A stretch of 64,000 bases of DNA, taken from assembly GCA_003667245.1 (NCBI GenBank), contig RCNN01000041.1:1-64000 (forward strand), written 5' to 3'. The stretch is from Heterostelium multicystogenum. Its lineage: Eukaryota > Evosea > Eumycetozoa > Acytosteliales > Acytosteliaceae. The notes beneath the pieces were generated by a model. That model was not told the DNA's origin, did no database searches, and was given only the letters and a program-made list of their open reading frames with translations. This document shows positions 35,465 to 47,586 of this stretch, one piece after another. The position numbers and the translations under genes are program-made. Within the stretch, counting starts at the first letter, position 1, and the number at the start of each line of letters is the position of its first letter.

Positions 35465-37295
35465 TTAGTATGGCTTGAACTTTCTGTTGGCAGACATCTT
35501 GGCAATCTTTTGCTTATCTTCTTCGAATTTCTTACGTAGATTATCGAGTTCTTGTTTCTTTTGTTGTCTTTGTTGGAATGAGTAAAGTTCTTTTGTTTCT
35601 TTGCATCTTCCTTCTTTTTCAATTCCTCCTGTGTAATTGGCTTGTAGGTCTTGTTGTTTCCAGTGACCAAAACGAAGCCATCCTCGTCTGGGACACCTTG
35701 GGTATCTCTACGATTGTTTCTCTCCAGTAACATTCTCTTTGTCGTGTTCCATCATAGTTTCATCTAATTTAGTTTGCAAAGCATCAAAGTCTTTAATAAT
35801 CTTTGATTGTTCTTCACTCAACATATCTACATCCAAATGAAAAGATTGACATTAGTAATGAGTATATTGATTGCCATTGTTGAGCCCAACAGGCAGCAAT
35901 GATGATGTGATTCATACCTTCTAATCCGTCAGTGTTTGATTTTGCTGGTAATTTAATATCGATGATGTTCAAATATTTGAGTAGATCGCTAAGTGATTGG
36001 GCTGACTTCAATGACGTGAGCTACAGTGGTATTGGCTGAGTCTGATTCTGGTACAACTTGCTGTTGTTGTTGTTGTTGTTGATCGGCTGAAGTAGCTGAA
36101 CCTCCGTATTGTACTGACTCGATATCGGTGGATTGGAATAAAACTTGAAGATCTAATAAGGAGTTGCAGTTGTGCGGCAGATTTGTAACGAAAAGAGTCT
36201 TGTTTACTGGCCATTTCTTTGATGTTTCCTTCTTATAAATAGATATACTTGGTGATTGATGTACCCGGTATCTTCACTGGCAATACGTTAAAACCGCTGA
36301 TAACATCACGCTCCTTCTTCTTGTCTTTTTTTACCTCCTTTTGAACTTCTTTTTCTTTCTGAACTTTCTCTACGACAGCTTCCTCTTTTTGTTGCTGCTT
36401 ACTGTTGCTTTTGGCATTCGACTCTTTTTTTACATCCTTCATTTCTGGTACGACAGAGACTTCCTCCTCTACAGCAGAAGCTTCTGGTGCAGTGACGACA
36501 GCTGGTACTTTGCTACTGTTACTATTATCGCTAGCAGTATTGATATTATTATTAGTAGTTGGTTGTTGCTTGCCAATGCTCCCTTTCTTAGCTTTTGGTT
36601 GTTCGACATCAGCATCAGCAGCAGCGGCTTCAGCTTCAGGTTGTTGGGGCTGTTCTACTTTTTTGTTCTTTTTGCTGTTGGTGTTGTTCTTGGAGTTGTT
36701 GTTGTTGTTGATGTTTGTTTGTTCTGTGGTGGGAGTAATTACAATTTCGTTTGATTCGATTGTTTGGTGGAAGTGGTGGTATTGTCGATTTCAGTTTCGT
36801 TTGACTTTGGTGGTGTGATTTTGATTGCTTGGGCAACTGGCAATCCTGGTTTGATTTCTGAAACAGTTTTCAGCTTGTTGAAGAGCTGAGTTTGATTTCT
36901 CTCCAAATGGAAAACTACATTCTTTTTCTCCTTATTTTGCTCAAGATGCTTCTTCTTGTCCTTCACTGCACTCGATTTGGTTGCGGCAACCTTCTTTTTC
37001 AAAATGGGCTTGGTCAGACTTCCATCACTGAAGCAGCCGCCAGCTACAACAACAGACTTTGTACTGGGCTTGGTTGCAACAGATTCAGAGCCATCGGCTA
37101 CTCTGGCTACAATTCCTTTTGTAGCGATGATTTTTTCGCTAGCATTGGTAGTAGTATTCGAATCGACTGGTGTGGTGGTGGTGGTAGTGGGAGTGGTTGT
37201 TGTTGTTGTTACTATTTTCTTTTGCTATAGGTTTCTTAGACCCAGATGCTGCAACCTTTTTTTTAGACTGTGGGTATACTCTTTTTAGTTGACAT
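35465..37295 (-). CDS. rrp7: Rrp7 homolog (ribosomal RNA processing protein 7) with long N-terminal extension
   Basis: About 580 aa. The C-terminal end is diagnostic: PDEDGFVLVTG, then a charged helix, closing with DKQKIAKMSANRKFKPY and the stop at 35465-35467. Upstream, GFNVLPVKIP starts the conserved N-terminal part, and KTLFVTNLPHN begins an RRM-like fold. An intron lies at about 35836-35919. Before the conserved region is a ~280-residue Lys/Thr/Asn-rich extension containing KNVVFHLERNQTQLFNKLK, similar to short motifs in other nucleolar proteins. Frame breaks near 37265, 37200, 36760, 36690, 36235, 36008, 35740 and 35600 fall mainly in A or T runs. Rrp7 acts in the small-subunit processome during 40S ribosome assembly. 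The usual length is about 280-300 aa, so the extension is unusual or lineage-specific. Confidence 0.8.
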
Positions 37296-37620
37296 TCTAT
37301 TCTAATAAAAATAATAATAATAATAAATATAAACAAACAATTACAAAGTTGTTGTTGTTTTTGTTGTAGATAGATTATTCGTTTTTGTTGCAATTGGACG
37401 TTTGACTAGCATGCTTGATTTTATCGACAATTTTCCAAATGGCATTCTTCATAAAAAATATTTTTATAAAAAATGAATTAATTTTATTTTTTAAAACTAT
37501 GCAAGTTGAGAATTCTGAACTCAGAGTGGGTGTCTGTATCTGCTTTGCAGACATAGTATACCACTGAAATCTTGTGAATCAATTTGATTGCATTTGGTGC
37601 TTTTGTTAAAATATTATAGA
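37296..37620. promoter_or_regulatory. Divergent promoter between Rrp7 and RS-protein genes
   Basis: A 325-bp spacer between two divergent gene starts. It is AT-rich with AAT and T runs. No specific element was identified. Confidence 0.5.
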
Positions 37621-38514
37621 ATGGGAAGAGGTAGAGAAACGAGTAGAAGTCGGAGTAGAAGTCGAAGTAGAGATCGATATAGAAGATAGAGACGATAGAA
37701 ATAGTAAAATATAAGCATGAAGAAAGAACTAGAAATAGGAGTCAAAGTAGGAGCAGAAGTGGAAGTAGAAAATAGAAGTGATAGATATACTGGAGACAAG
37801 CGAAAAAAATGGAAGTACAATATCTAGATCTAGGACAAGATCAAGAAGTAAAGAAAGAAAGCATAGATCTTGATAAATTAAGAAGTAGATCCAATAGTAG
37901 ATCACGTTCCAGGTCAAATAGTAAGCATAGAACAACCAAGAGACACAAGAAGAGCATGGAAGAAGCCGATCAAGATCAAGAAGCAAAGACAGAAAATATA
38001 GCAAACATCACAGAAGTCGATCATCCTCTTCCTCATCATCTTCATCTTCATCCTCATCATCATCAAGTGAAGATGAAGCGGAAAGAAAGAAAAGAAGAAA
38101 GAGAGACAGAAAGAAAAGAAAGAAAAGAAGAAGGAAGAGAAAAGGAAAAGACGTGAAGAGAAGCACCACTTAAAAGAAAAGCAACAGAAGGAACTAAAAA
38201 GAACTGCAAGAGGAAACAGCAAAAAGAAACAACAACATAAGCAACAGCAACAACAACAGGATGATCCTCCTAAGCGAGTGATGGGGCCAATGTCAAATGA
38301 AGCATATGAAAAGCTAAGAAATACGACCTATGAAAAATATGATGAAGACACTGGAAGGTATGTAGTTCGCTCTAAAACTATGGTTTAGATGGTCCCATAC
38401 TAAACTCATTCACAGGTAAGAGTGTATAGAGGCACAGGAGAACTAATTGAAAGGATTGTTACAAAAGAGCAGCACAAAGCTATTAATTATATAGCAACAC
38501 ATCATCCTGTATAG
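37621..38514 (+). CDS. RS-rich nuclear protein, ARL6IP4 (SRp25)-like
   Basis: About 275 aa. It begins MGRGRETSRSRSRSRSRDRY. RS dipeptides continue through the first half, then a Ser run, an EDEAERKKRRKRDRKK basic block and a Gln run. The conserved C-terminus has GPMSNEAYEKLRNTTYEKYD, then a GTGELIERIVTKEQHKAINY segment that matches the ARL6IP4/SRp25 end. One intron at 38358-38420, assuming the acceptor at 38419-38420; one at 38415-38416 gives a frame break. Several frame corrections are needed between 37680 and 38000. Such proteins are nuclear speckle components linked to splicing; the assignment rests on the C-terminal motif. Confidence 0.65.
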
Positions 38515-38647
38515 GAGCAATCAATAAACTCCAAATGTATCATCGAATCAAAGAGTACATTGTGGTAGTTCTATCTTATAATCTGTGACACAATACAATT
38601 TATTGGTGAACCATTTATCTTTTGGGATAATGATAATTGTGTTCAAA

Positions 38648-39357
38648 TTATCCTGGTGGCCATGTGAGTTGTCTTCCACCGATGATGTGGATGTGCAACC
38701 ATCTAACTGATTGTTGGGCTTGAACACCTTCATTTACAACCAATCTGTAGCTATCGATTCCCTTAACTTTGGCAATGGTTGGGATGTTAACCATCAATTT
38801 ACCCAATGCTTCAGCATGTGACTCATTTGCATCTATTGAACAATAAATCAATTGTTACTAAACAAATAAATTAGTGATTCTATATTCATTCATGCTTACC
38901 ACCAATACCACCAAGTGGTGTCTTTGGGATGACAATGACGTGAACTGGTGCAACTGGTGCGATATCGTCGAATGGCCAAGCAATAGTCGTCTTCATAGAC
39001 CTTTTTGCATGGGATTGTACCAGCAAGAATCTTGGCAAAGATGGTTGAATTTGGGTCCTGTTTAATCTGCATTGAATTATAATTAGTATTAGGTGACTTC
39101 CCAACACATAACCCATGCCTTGGCAATCATCGCTCAATACTTACATTCTCCTCAGTTGCGCCTGGCTTTGACATGTTTGGAGTTATTTTAGTTGTGTTGT
39201 TGTTATTAGCAAAAAGTGTTACAGTATTAGGTTGGAAAGTTGAAAAGCTGTATCTTTGGCAGTTGCTAAGTGATAATGACGAAGATCTAGTTGTTGTTGT
39301 TGTTCTTAGTTGATTCAATAATAATGTTGGTCTCGATACAAATCTTAGTACATTCAT
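38648..39357 (-). CDS. HIT-family nucleotide-binding protein (HINT1-like) with N-terminal presequence
   Basis: About 188 aa in three exons; introns 39067-39144 and 38833-38899 keep phase. The core matches HINT1: STIFAKILAGTIPCKKVYED, then DDIAPVAPVHVIVIPKTPLG, closing with the histidine triad in WLHIHIIGGRQLTWPPG. HINT proteins hydrolyse purine nucleoside phosphoramidates. The N-terminal ~55 residues are Arg/Ser/Thr-rich without acids and resemble a mitochondrial presequence. A second ATG (MSKPGATEE) would give a cytosolic form. One extra base near 38978 breaks the frame. The start codon was chosen at 39355-39357; the gene is divergent from pescadillo. Confidence 0.9.
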
Positions 39358-39945
39358 CACGCAATGAAAATTAAATGATTCAAACAGCACTGTCCAGACT
39401 GATCTTCAACATAAATTAAATTTGTTTTTTAAATTTACACTTCAACTAAGTTTTTATAAATTGTTGTTATTTAAAATCTATTAGTTTTTTCGCTTATGTC
39501 CATTTTAATTCAAGTTAGAGAAATGATCATTAGTCATTAATGTTTCTTAGTTGATTGTACTGATCCAATAAAGTAATATCACACAACACCTATCAACAAA
39601 CAGTAAAATCAATCTCATCTATAATTCTTTCTATCTGTGGTTGATATTGTTATTGGACCAACTTTGGCAAAGCTTATAGCATATTTCTCTTATTAAACAT
39701 TTAAAGATTCACCAAGATTATGTATACATATATATATAATATAATCCTTTCTCATGATAATAATATTTTTATTTATAAATTGATTTTGTTTTTTATTTAT
39801 TTTTTGAAATAATTTCAATTTTATTTTATTTTTTACTTTTTTTTTTTTGAGCAAATTAACGAATCGAACGAAAATACTTTATTCTTTATCTTTATTATTG
39901 TTGTTGTTATTGTTATTTGGTATTTTATTATTAATAATACTATTG

Positions 39946-39977
<32 letters not shown>

Positions 39978-40100
39978 GCTGATCAGATAATAATATTACA
40001 CTACTTACCAATAATATCGAAATAATAATAATAATAATATATAATCAATCCAATCCAAACAACGATCAATCAAATTCTTTTAAGGTTTATTTCTTAAGAT
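39358..40100. promoter_or_regulatory. Divergent promoter region between HINT and pescadillo genes
   Basis: A 743-bp spacer containing T runs near 39838 and TTG/TTA trinucleotide repeats at about 39895-39978. No coding signal. It should hold both promoters. Confidence 0.5.
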
Positions 40101-42487
40101 ATGGGTGGAATTAGAAAGTACAAGAAGAATGAAAAGGGTGAGAACATCCGTTTCATCACCAGAAATGCTGCTGCCAGAAAATTACAAATCTCTTTAAAGT
40201 TATTTAGGTAAGTATCATGTCATATCAATCTATCTATCTATGATGGCAACAGTAAGGACAGTATCCTAATTAGAATCATGATTGGATGACGATTTTAGAA
40301 AACTATGTATCATCAAAGGTATTCACCCACGTGATCCAAAAAAGAAATTACAAGGTAAACATAAAACCTACTATTATATGAAGGACATCAGATTCCTTCA
40401 ACACGAGCCAATCATTCAGACACTTCGTGATCGTAAGACTTTTGCAAAGAAGGAGAAGAAGCTGAGAGAACGTAAGGACTGGGCTGCTTTGGAGAAGTTC
40501 ATCAAAAATCGTCCATCTTCATCGATCGACCACATCGTTCGTGAGCGTTATCCAACTTTTTCAGATGCATTGAAGGACCTCGACGATTGTCTCACTTTGG
40601 TCCATTTGTTCGCATCAATGGACAGCTCACCAAAGTTGCGTGAGAATCACATCAACACTTGCGCTGATTTGTGCCGTGAGTTCCAGCATTACGTCACTGT
40701 TACCAAGTCCTTGAAGAAAGCATTCGTCTCCATCAAGGGTATCTACTATCAAGCCGAAATCATGGGTGAAACCATCACCTGGTTGACCCCAATCAACTAC
40801 ATCAACAAGAAGGAGAAGAAGGTCGACTATGGTGTTATGATCAACTTTTTGGAGTTTTACGAAGTCATGCTTAAATTTGTCAACTACAAGCTTTACACTT
40901 CGATCGGATTGAAGTATCCTCCCAACGTCGACAAGAACAAATTGAACAGCGGAGAAAATCTTTCGTCGATCTCATCTGAACCAATTAACAAGAAAGCCAC
41001 AGACACCTCAGCCAACAAGTTGGACAAGCAATCAAAATCAAAAGAAGCACTTGATACACAGGTAGGTTGATTTACCAAGCTGAATCTATCATACGAACCG
41101 CTTTACTAATATGAGCATTTCCTTTAGAAAAAAATTAATGAAATCTCAAAGTCATTGGGTCAAGAGGAAGAGGATGAAGTCGAAGAGGAGGATGAGTCTG
41201 GTGGAAAGTTAGAGTTGAACTCAAAGGGTATCTCTAAGGATTTCGAAGATCTTGTTGGCCAAGACGATCAAGAAGGTGCCAACTCTGTTGTCAAGTTAAC
41301 CGACCAAACCAACCTTTTCAAGGGACTCAAATTCTTCTGCTCAAGAGAAGTACCAAAGCACGCTTTGGAGTTTGTTATTCGTTCATTCGGTGGTGAGGTC
41401 TCTTGGGATGGTGGAGCTTTCTCAGAATCCGACCAAAACCGTTACCCATCAAATCATCGATCGTAACACCCAACAAAAGGTATATCCAAACCGTGAATAC
41501 ATCCAACCACAATGGGTATTTGACAGTATAAAACTCTCAAATTTTGATGGATCCAAGAGAGTACGCAATTGGTGTTGTAGCACCACCACATCTTTCTCCA
41601 TTCGTAGAATATGACGAGTCCAGTTATATTCCAGCCCGTAAGCAGATCCTCGATGAGATGATCCAACAAAAAGGTTTCGACACTGCCTCTGTTCGTATAG
41701 AGCCAGAAGACCTCGAGAGCGATGATGATGAGGATGAAGAAGATAAGGAAAGTGACGAAGATAGCGATGATGACGAAGATGATATTGCTGCTATGGAGGC
41801 CCGTTATATGAAGGACTTGAAGAAGGAAGAGTTCTCAAAGAAGAGAAAGGCTGTCGAAGAAGAGGAAGAGGAAGAAGAGCCCGAAGAGGAGGCAGAGGAG
41901 CAACCAGAGGAAGATGAAGAAATGATCGAAAAGCGAGGAAGAGGACGAAAAGAAATTGTTAAAGAAGAAATCTGACAAGAAGAAGAAGCAAGAACAAGAA
42001 GAATTGAAGCTCGCTGAAATGATGATTAGAAAGAAGGACAAGTGGCTCTACCAAAGAATTAAGAATAGAAACGAAGCTGCTGACAGAAACAAGAATAAGC
42101 TCTTAACCAAGAGAGAGAGAATCGAAGCTGGAAAGACCGTCGATGGTATTCCAAAATCACAAATTATTAAAGAAGATAAGGGTGATCACTACGATCACAA
42201 CTATGTTGCCAAGCCAAAAGTTTCAAAAGAAGCCGCCAAAGTTAATACCAAAAAGCCATCACCAAAACAATCAAATCCAAAATCAACCAATACCACCTCC
42301 ACCAACAAACCAACAGCTAAATCTGCTGATAAACCAACAACCAAACCTGCCGACAAAACCAACAGCCAAATCTGCCGCCAAATCAACCACCACTACCACC
42401 AAAGTTTCAACACCAGCACCAACCAAAAAGACTCCAACACCACAAACAACCAAACAAGAAAACAAAGACACATTAAAAATGTTTTAA
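40101..42487 (+). CDS. pes1: Pescadillo homolog (PeBoW complex, 60S ribosome biogenesis)
   Basis: About 740 aa; introns 40208-40298 and 41062-41127. The N-terminus ([20 protein letters not shown]) and the segment [16 protein letters not shown] are highly conserved in pescadillo. The N-terminal domain runs to about residue 290 ([19 protein letters not shown]). A BRCT domain follows ([20 protein letters not shown]), then acidic runs and a Lys-rich tail. Pescadillo works with BOP1 and WDR12 in pre-rRNA processing for the large subunit, in the nucleolus. It is longer than animal PES1 (about 590 aa) owing to acidic and Thr/Pro-rich C-terminal parts. Frame breaks are near 41430, 41535, 41930 and 42365. 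Its stop is only 38 bp from that of the convergent syntaxin gene. Confidence 0.95.
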
Positions 42488-42525
42488 ATAAATAAATTAT
42501 TAATAACAGTAAAATTTACATCATC

Positions 42526-43725
42526 TTAACCTGATACCATTGTGGAAACTAATTTGATTGTTGGATTATTATGTTTTATTATTTCTTGGGTATTGTTGTT
42601 TGCTAGTACTGGAGCCAAAACAGCAATCAAAACGATAATACTATACACAATAGAATATACATCTTCTTTCTGCTTCTTCTGTGTAGTTTTGTTAGGCTCT
42701 GCTAGATTTTCAACACCAGACTTTACATTCATTACAGTTGATTCTACATTTGCTTCGATGGAAATTAAGCATTTCACCCTGAACTTCAACAAGTACTGCC
42801 ATATCTAAAAGAGTTGATGCAACTCTGAAATACTTTGTTCCAATCTCTGAAATATCATTATGTCTGTCTTGAATATATGCAAAGAGCATTCTTTGCCTGT
42901 GTCTGTAAATGTGTATATAAAATTGTATCTGCAAAAATCTTACTAGAATCACCAGACTCCATTGCTGCTCTAATTTCCTCTGGAGTTGCATCTGGTTTAA
43001 CTGTTATTTAGATATTATTGATTAGTTGATTAATCTCTTTACTTGAACAATTGAGCAAAAACCTACCTATTTTTATATTGTCTTTTCGATTTTCTCTTTG
43101 TATTTGTTCTTATAATTATTTTTGAATCTCTTGGTATTCTCTCATCATCTCAACAAACTTTGCGGTGAGTGTTCCATGCATATTATTTCTAATACGAACT
43201 TCTGTTGGTTCTGCATTTTTCTGTGATGTATATTTGTCGTTGTTGGCTTTCATAATATCCAACTTTTTCTTTAAATCTGAAAATGATCTATTGGTTGCAT
43301 CGATCATTGCTTGTAAATCTTCTTCATATTCTGTAATTTTCAAAAGATAAAGAAAAGAAATAATTCAACTATTGTTTGATTGTTTGAGTTTTTAGTACCT
43401 ACTTGAACCTTGATCTACATTAATTGAATTGGAGTGATAGTACATATTTATCTTCTATACTCTTTGACACTTTTACGAACGGAAGACATTGTAGTTTTAA
43501 TGATACCAACTTCTTGGTAAAACTCTGGCATGAAATTCTTTGACTGGTTCATCACCGTCATCCATATTGGCCATTTCAAATATCTCCATTTTCATTTGAT
43601 GTTTCACCCTTTTCACCGGATGTCTCAGCCTTCTCCTCGGCCTTCTTTCCCTTCTTTCCTTTCTTTTTTACCTGAGTCAGGTTTGACTCCACTGCTGCAT
43701 GCAACTCCGCTAAACGATCCTCCAT
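42526..43725 (-). CDS. Syntaxin (Qa-SNARE), syntaxin-1 type
   Basis: About 330 aa. The start is MEDRLAELHAAVESNL, followed by a Lys/Glu-rich stretch. The Habc helices follow (ITEYEEDLQAMIDATNRSFS, then AKFVEMMREYQEIQ). The conserved linker to the SNARE motif has VKPDATPEEIRAAMESGDSS. The SNARE helix runs through DRHNDISEI, LDMAVLVEVQGEML and IEANVESTVMNV, ending in a single TM anchor (VYSIVYSIIVLIAVLAPVLA). Qa-SNAREs drive membrane fusion at the plasma membrane or endosomes. Three exons are likely, with introns near 43005-43070 and 43350-43420. Frame corrections fall near 42760, 42830, 42890, 43130 and 43600. The assignment to syntaxin is firm; the exact subtype is less so. Confidence 0.88.
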
Positions 43726-45068
43726 TTTTCAAAATAATATCTAATAATGATAATAATAGTAATTATATAATTAATAACTACTACTACTAATACAACAAAG
43801 TTGATACAATATAAACTATTTCAATTATCTCTATGATTTATTGATATTAAAAAAAAATCGTTTTATTCTACAAAAATATCACTTTAAACTCCGACTCTAT
43901 TCTTGTTTAATTTTTATTTAATTTTATTTAATCCACCACCCTTTATACCTCGCAAGGTGGTGTATTGTCCACCACATATCATAATAATAATATAATTATT
44001 ATTATTATTATTTATTTTTATTATTATATGATTTTTATTATTATTTAATTTATCATTGCGTTTATTATTATTATTATTATTATTATTACTTTTTTAAGAT
44101 GAAATCTTTTAATCGATAATAAAGCTGTTTTCGTTTGATAATGATAGTAATACTCACATTGAAATATGAATCAAAGTGTATATGTATGTGTAGGTACACG
44201 AGTGTTGGCTTAAGTTTGTATATTAATATATGTAATTGTATATTTTTATTTATATATTATTACTATTTTAATGATAAGATACTATGGTATTACAATGAAT
44301 AGGTATGAAATTGATATAATCTCATACAAATTCTATTTGTTTATTATTTGCAAAGAAATAATGTCAAAAGATTTTTCAAAATCTATTAAATATAATTATT
44401 GTTTGGAGTAGACAGAATGTAGTAGAAACTAACCAAAAGAAAACCATTTCTATTAAATTTTTTTAATTTTTTTTTGAATTTTTTTTGCTTGTGCCTTTTT
44501 CTAAACAACCACACTCTTTGTTCAGTTTTTTTCGCCAGGCTAGAAGTTCACCACAATATTGATATACAACCCCACACAATAAAATTAAAAAAAATTCAAT
44601 TTCTTTGAGTTTTATTCGTTGAAAATGTTATGAGACAAAACCAAAGATTCCGCAATTATGGTGGAGAGACACCATCTATAACTAACTTATCAACAATCAA
44701 TCAATCAATCAATTAAATGACGAAATCTGGGAACATTACATGGTCATGTGGTTCTTGAATAATTTTTAAGGAAATAATCAACACCTACAACCGACTGCAC
44801 ATGTATTTCCCTCATTTTCACCATTTACAATTCCAGTACTACATATAAGATCAGTTTAATAAGTAATGATTAATCAAATATTTCTTGAGTTTCTGTATAA
44901 CTAGATATTCTATGTTATATAAATCTATATATCTGTATATTTATGAATTATTATTATTACTTTTAGATCATGAGAGTATGAGATTTAATTGATTTTGATT
45001 TGTTATTTGTTGATACAAAATAAATTAATTTTATTAAGATTTAATAAATTATATTATATTAAAATAGT
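43726..45068. promoter_or_regulatory. Gene-free region upstream of syntaxin
   Basis: About 1.3 kb of AT-rich DNA with ATT repeats around 43980-44090. A short inverted repeat (CACCACC at 43934-43940 with GGTGGTG at 43956-43962) could form a small hairpin. No coding frame of note. It lies between the syntaxin start and the 3' end of the cysteine proteinase gene. Confidence 0.5.
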
Positions 45069-46448
45069 TTAAACGACTGGGTAACAGGCTTGGGTGGCAA
45101 TACCACAGTTGTTGTTTCTGTCCTTGGACATCAAAATGTAACCTTGCAATCCCCAAGCTGGACCCCAGGAGTTCTTGACGATCCAGTAGTTTTCAAGTAC
45201 CGGCTTGAACGTTGGAGGTGGTGGATGGTGAGGTAGTACCTGAGGCAGATGAACCTGAAGCAGAGGATGAACCTGAGGCGGATGATGAACCTGAAGCAGA
45301 GGTACCAGAGGCAGATGAACCTGAACCAGATCCAGAACCAGAACAGATCCTGAACCTGAACCAGATCCTGAACCAGAGGCAGATGATTGACCAGAGGCAG
45401 ATGATGAGCCAGAGGCAGAGGTACCAGAGGCAGATGATTGACCAGAGGCAGATGATGAACCAGAGGCAGAGGTGGCACCAGTGGAGGAGGTGACAGTACC
45501 TGAGGTGGCTGAACCGGTACCGGTGACGGTGGTGGCGGTGGTGGAGGATGAGGCTGGACCTGAACCATAACCGACGACGAGGACACCGTGATCCAATTGA
45601 GTGGTGGAGCAAGCTGGCTCGTAGTAGATACCAGAGGAGTACAATTGGAAGGAGTTTGTGGGAGGCATCGATGGCAACAGAGACTGGGTTGACGTTGGCA
45701 GCAGCAGCCAAGGAGGTCTCAGAACCAGAGGTAACATTGACGTATGAGGAGATGGTAGCACCAGAGTTGGCAGAGTTGTAACGGCACTTGTTTGGACCAG
45801 TAGCAGTGTATGGGTATGAGGCTTCAGTGTCGATACCACCGTTCTTTGATGATGTATTCCATAGCAGCCCCACATGAGACCACCATTGCAACCTTGGTTT
45901 ACCCTCTGGGACGGAGCAATCAATCAATCAGGTTTTGTTCAGACAAGGCAACCAAGTTACCAGTCTTGATTTGGTGAGCACCTTCGGTGGAACCAGTGGT
46001 TGAGAAGGACCAGCATGAACCACATTGGGCTTGGTTCTTGACTGGGGTGACCGGCACCCTTGGTTCTCCAGTCGACAGTTGGGTTCAAAGCCTTGACGTT
46101 GAAGTTAGGTCGAAAGCACGAGCAGCGGCGATGTTCAAAAAGACCAGAGGCATCGATCTTGGTACCCAAGTAGATACGTTGGTACTCTTCGTTGGTGATA
46201 TCAGCGAAAACGTTCAAGCCGAGGACGGTGGAAGATCCCTTGGAGTTCCATTGTTGGACAAAGTCCATGTTCTTCTTGAAGACACTGTAACGGTGGTTGA
46301 ATTCAACACCGTCGTAGTTGACGTTGTGGGTCTTCATCCATGAGATGAAGGAGTCTTGGTATTGACGCTCGGTGAAAGCAGCGTTGGCAGAGATAACTGC
46401 CAACATAAAGATGGTGCAAGCCAACAAATAAGCAGATAATCTGAACAT
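45069..46448 (-). CDS. Papain-family cysteine proteinase with Ser-Gly-Ala repeat insert (CP4/CP5-like)
   Basis: About 460 aa. Signal peptide: residues 1-23 ([16 protein letters not shown]). The I29 propeptide contains the ERFNIN-like [15 protein letters not shown]. The mature enzyme has the catalytic Cys motif [12 protein letters not shown] (after frame correction), [11 protein letters not shown], the catalytic His in [11 protein letters not shown] and Asn in [13 protein letters not shown]. Between His and Asn lies a ~110-residue insert of [10 protein letters not shown] repeats, as in Dictyostelium CP4 and CP5, where Ser residues carry GlcNAc-1-phosphate. It is a lysosomal or secreted protease. 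Frame breaks lie near 46130, 46060, 46020, 45890, 45850, 45650, 45340 and 45210. Repeat length may be unreliable in an assembly. The catalytic triad is complete. Confidence 0.88.
45235..45545 (-). repeat. Coding Ser-Gly-Ala repeat tract
   Basis: Tandem imperfect copies of an 18-24 bp unit encode [16 protein letters not shown] repeats inside the cysteine proteinase. On the other strand the same DNA reads as an artefactual Glu/Pro-rich frame. Confidence 0.85.
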
Positions 46449-47586
46449 TATTTATTAGTATATATATTTAGGTGGATAGTTCTAATGACTCAAAAACCAA
46501 GTCATCATTATATATAGGGATTACCACCAGCAACAAAAAAATCCAATTTAAAGTCCGATCATGTGGATCAACAAAAAAACCCACTTTTAAAAATCTAAAT
46601 TCGACTCCTAATGTGGTTCAGTGATGCCCCAATGATTTAAAAAAATCAATCACTCTTTTAATTTTATTTTATTTAAATTAATCCAAAGAAGTGTCTAAAA
46701 TAAAATTGATTAACATGTGTTACCCCTATTGAATTAATCGTATTCCAATTCTTGAAAGATTCCTAGGAGTTTTCTAAAAACTATTATTCTGAAAGAATCA
46801 TAGCAATGGTTGTTGCAATCGGAGTTTAAACTTTAAATTTTCAATTGGAGGTTTATCTGTTTTGCACTGAATGGGAGGTGATCCCAAACCTATGGGACCT
46901 ATCTTCACATGTTCACTAAAAGCTATATTAGGAGTTTATTTTACTAATTAGCAAACAAAAAAACTTTAAGAAAGATAATAATTTCCACATTACAAATCAT
47001 AGCAAGCCAAGTTACAGGAGATTGGAATAGTATCTTCCTCTTTCAATTTAAATTTCATATCTACGTTCCATTCCCATTTTATGTTTTATTCAATATCATA
47101 TAACCCTCATGTTACACTTACACAATCTACTTTTAGATTTTATCTTTATTATTAAGCTTTTAATTAAAATCAGTTAGTTCATCAAATTGATCAGTTTAAA
47201 TGAAATTTCAAACTTTACTAAATTTCAATAGTCTGTGAGGTTTGTATGGTGTTTTGCATTTTTGTTTAATTCTACACACAATGAAAATAAAAGATTATCA
47301 AAATACACAATTTTAATGTCTACTGTTTATATGTGTGTGTGTATTTTGTGTAAATCAAAAATGAAATTATTGTTAATTTTTCTAAAGGAATATTCCCTAG
47401 TGTAAATGACATATAGATTCCATTTATTTATTATGATTGGTATATATATAATGAATTTCATTTCATTAAAATATTAATATTAGTTTGAAACTATAAAATA
47501 ATTATTATTTAAATGAATTGGAAATAATATATATTTTACAAGCTTTTTTTACATTTTATTTTTAACTTTAAATAGATAAGGAATAA
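46449..47586. promoter_or_regulatory. Divergent gene-free region
   Basis: About 1.1 kb between the start of the cysteine proteinase gene and the first aquaporin-like gene. AT-rich, with no coding signal and no tRNA-like structure seen. Confidence 0.5.

Noticed and set aside
36341..37288. Plus-strand Phe/Leu/Val-rich frames resembling membrane proteins
   Set aside because: They lie opposite the Lys/Asn/Thr-rich extension of Rrp7. Hydrophobicity results from complementing A-rich codons.
43934..43962. CACCACC/GGTGGTG inverted repeat as a noncoding RNA hairpin
   Set aside because: Only a 7-bp stem, with no upstream element or conserved motif of the known Dictyostelium small RNAs.
45212..45493. 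Plus-strand Glu/Pro/Asp-rich repeat protein
   Set aside because: It is the complement of the Ser-Gly-Ala repeat in the cysteine proteinase, whose catalytic motifs flank the tract on the minus strand.
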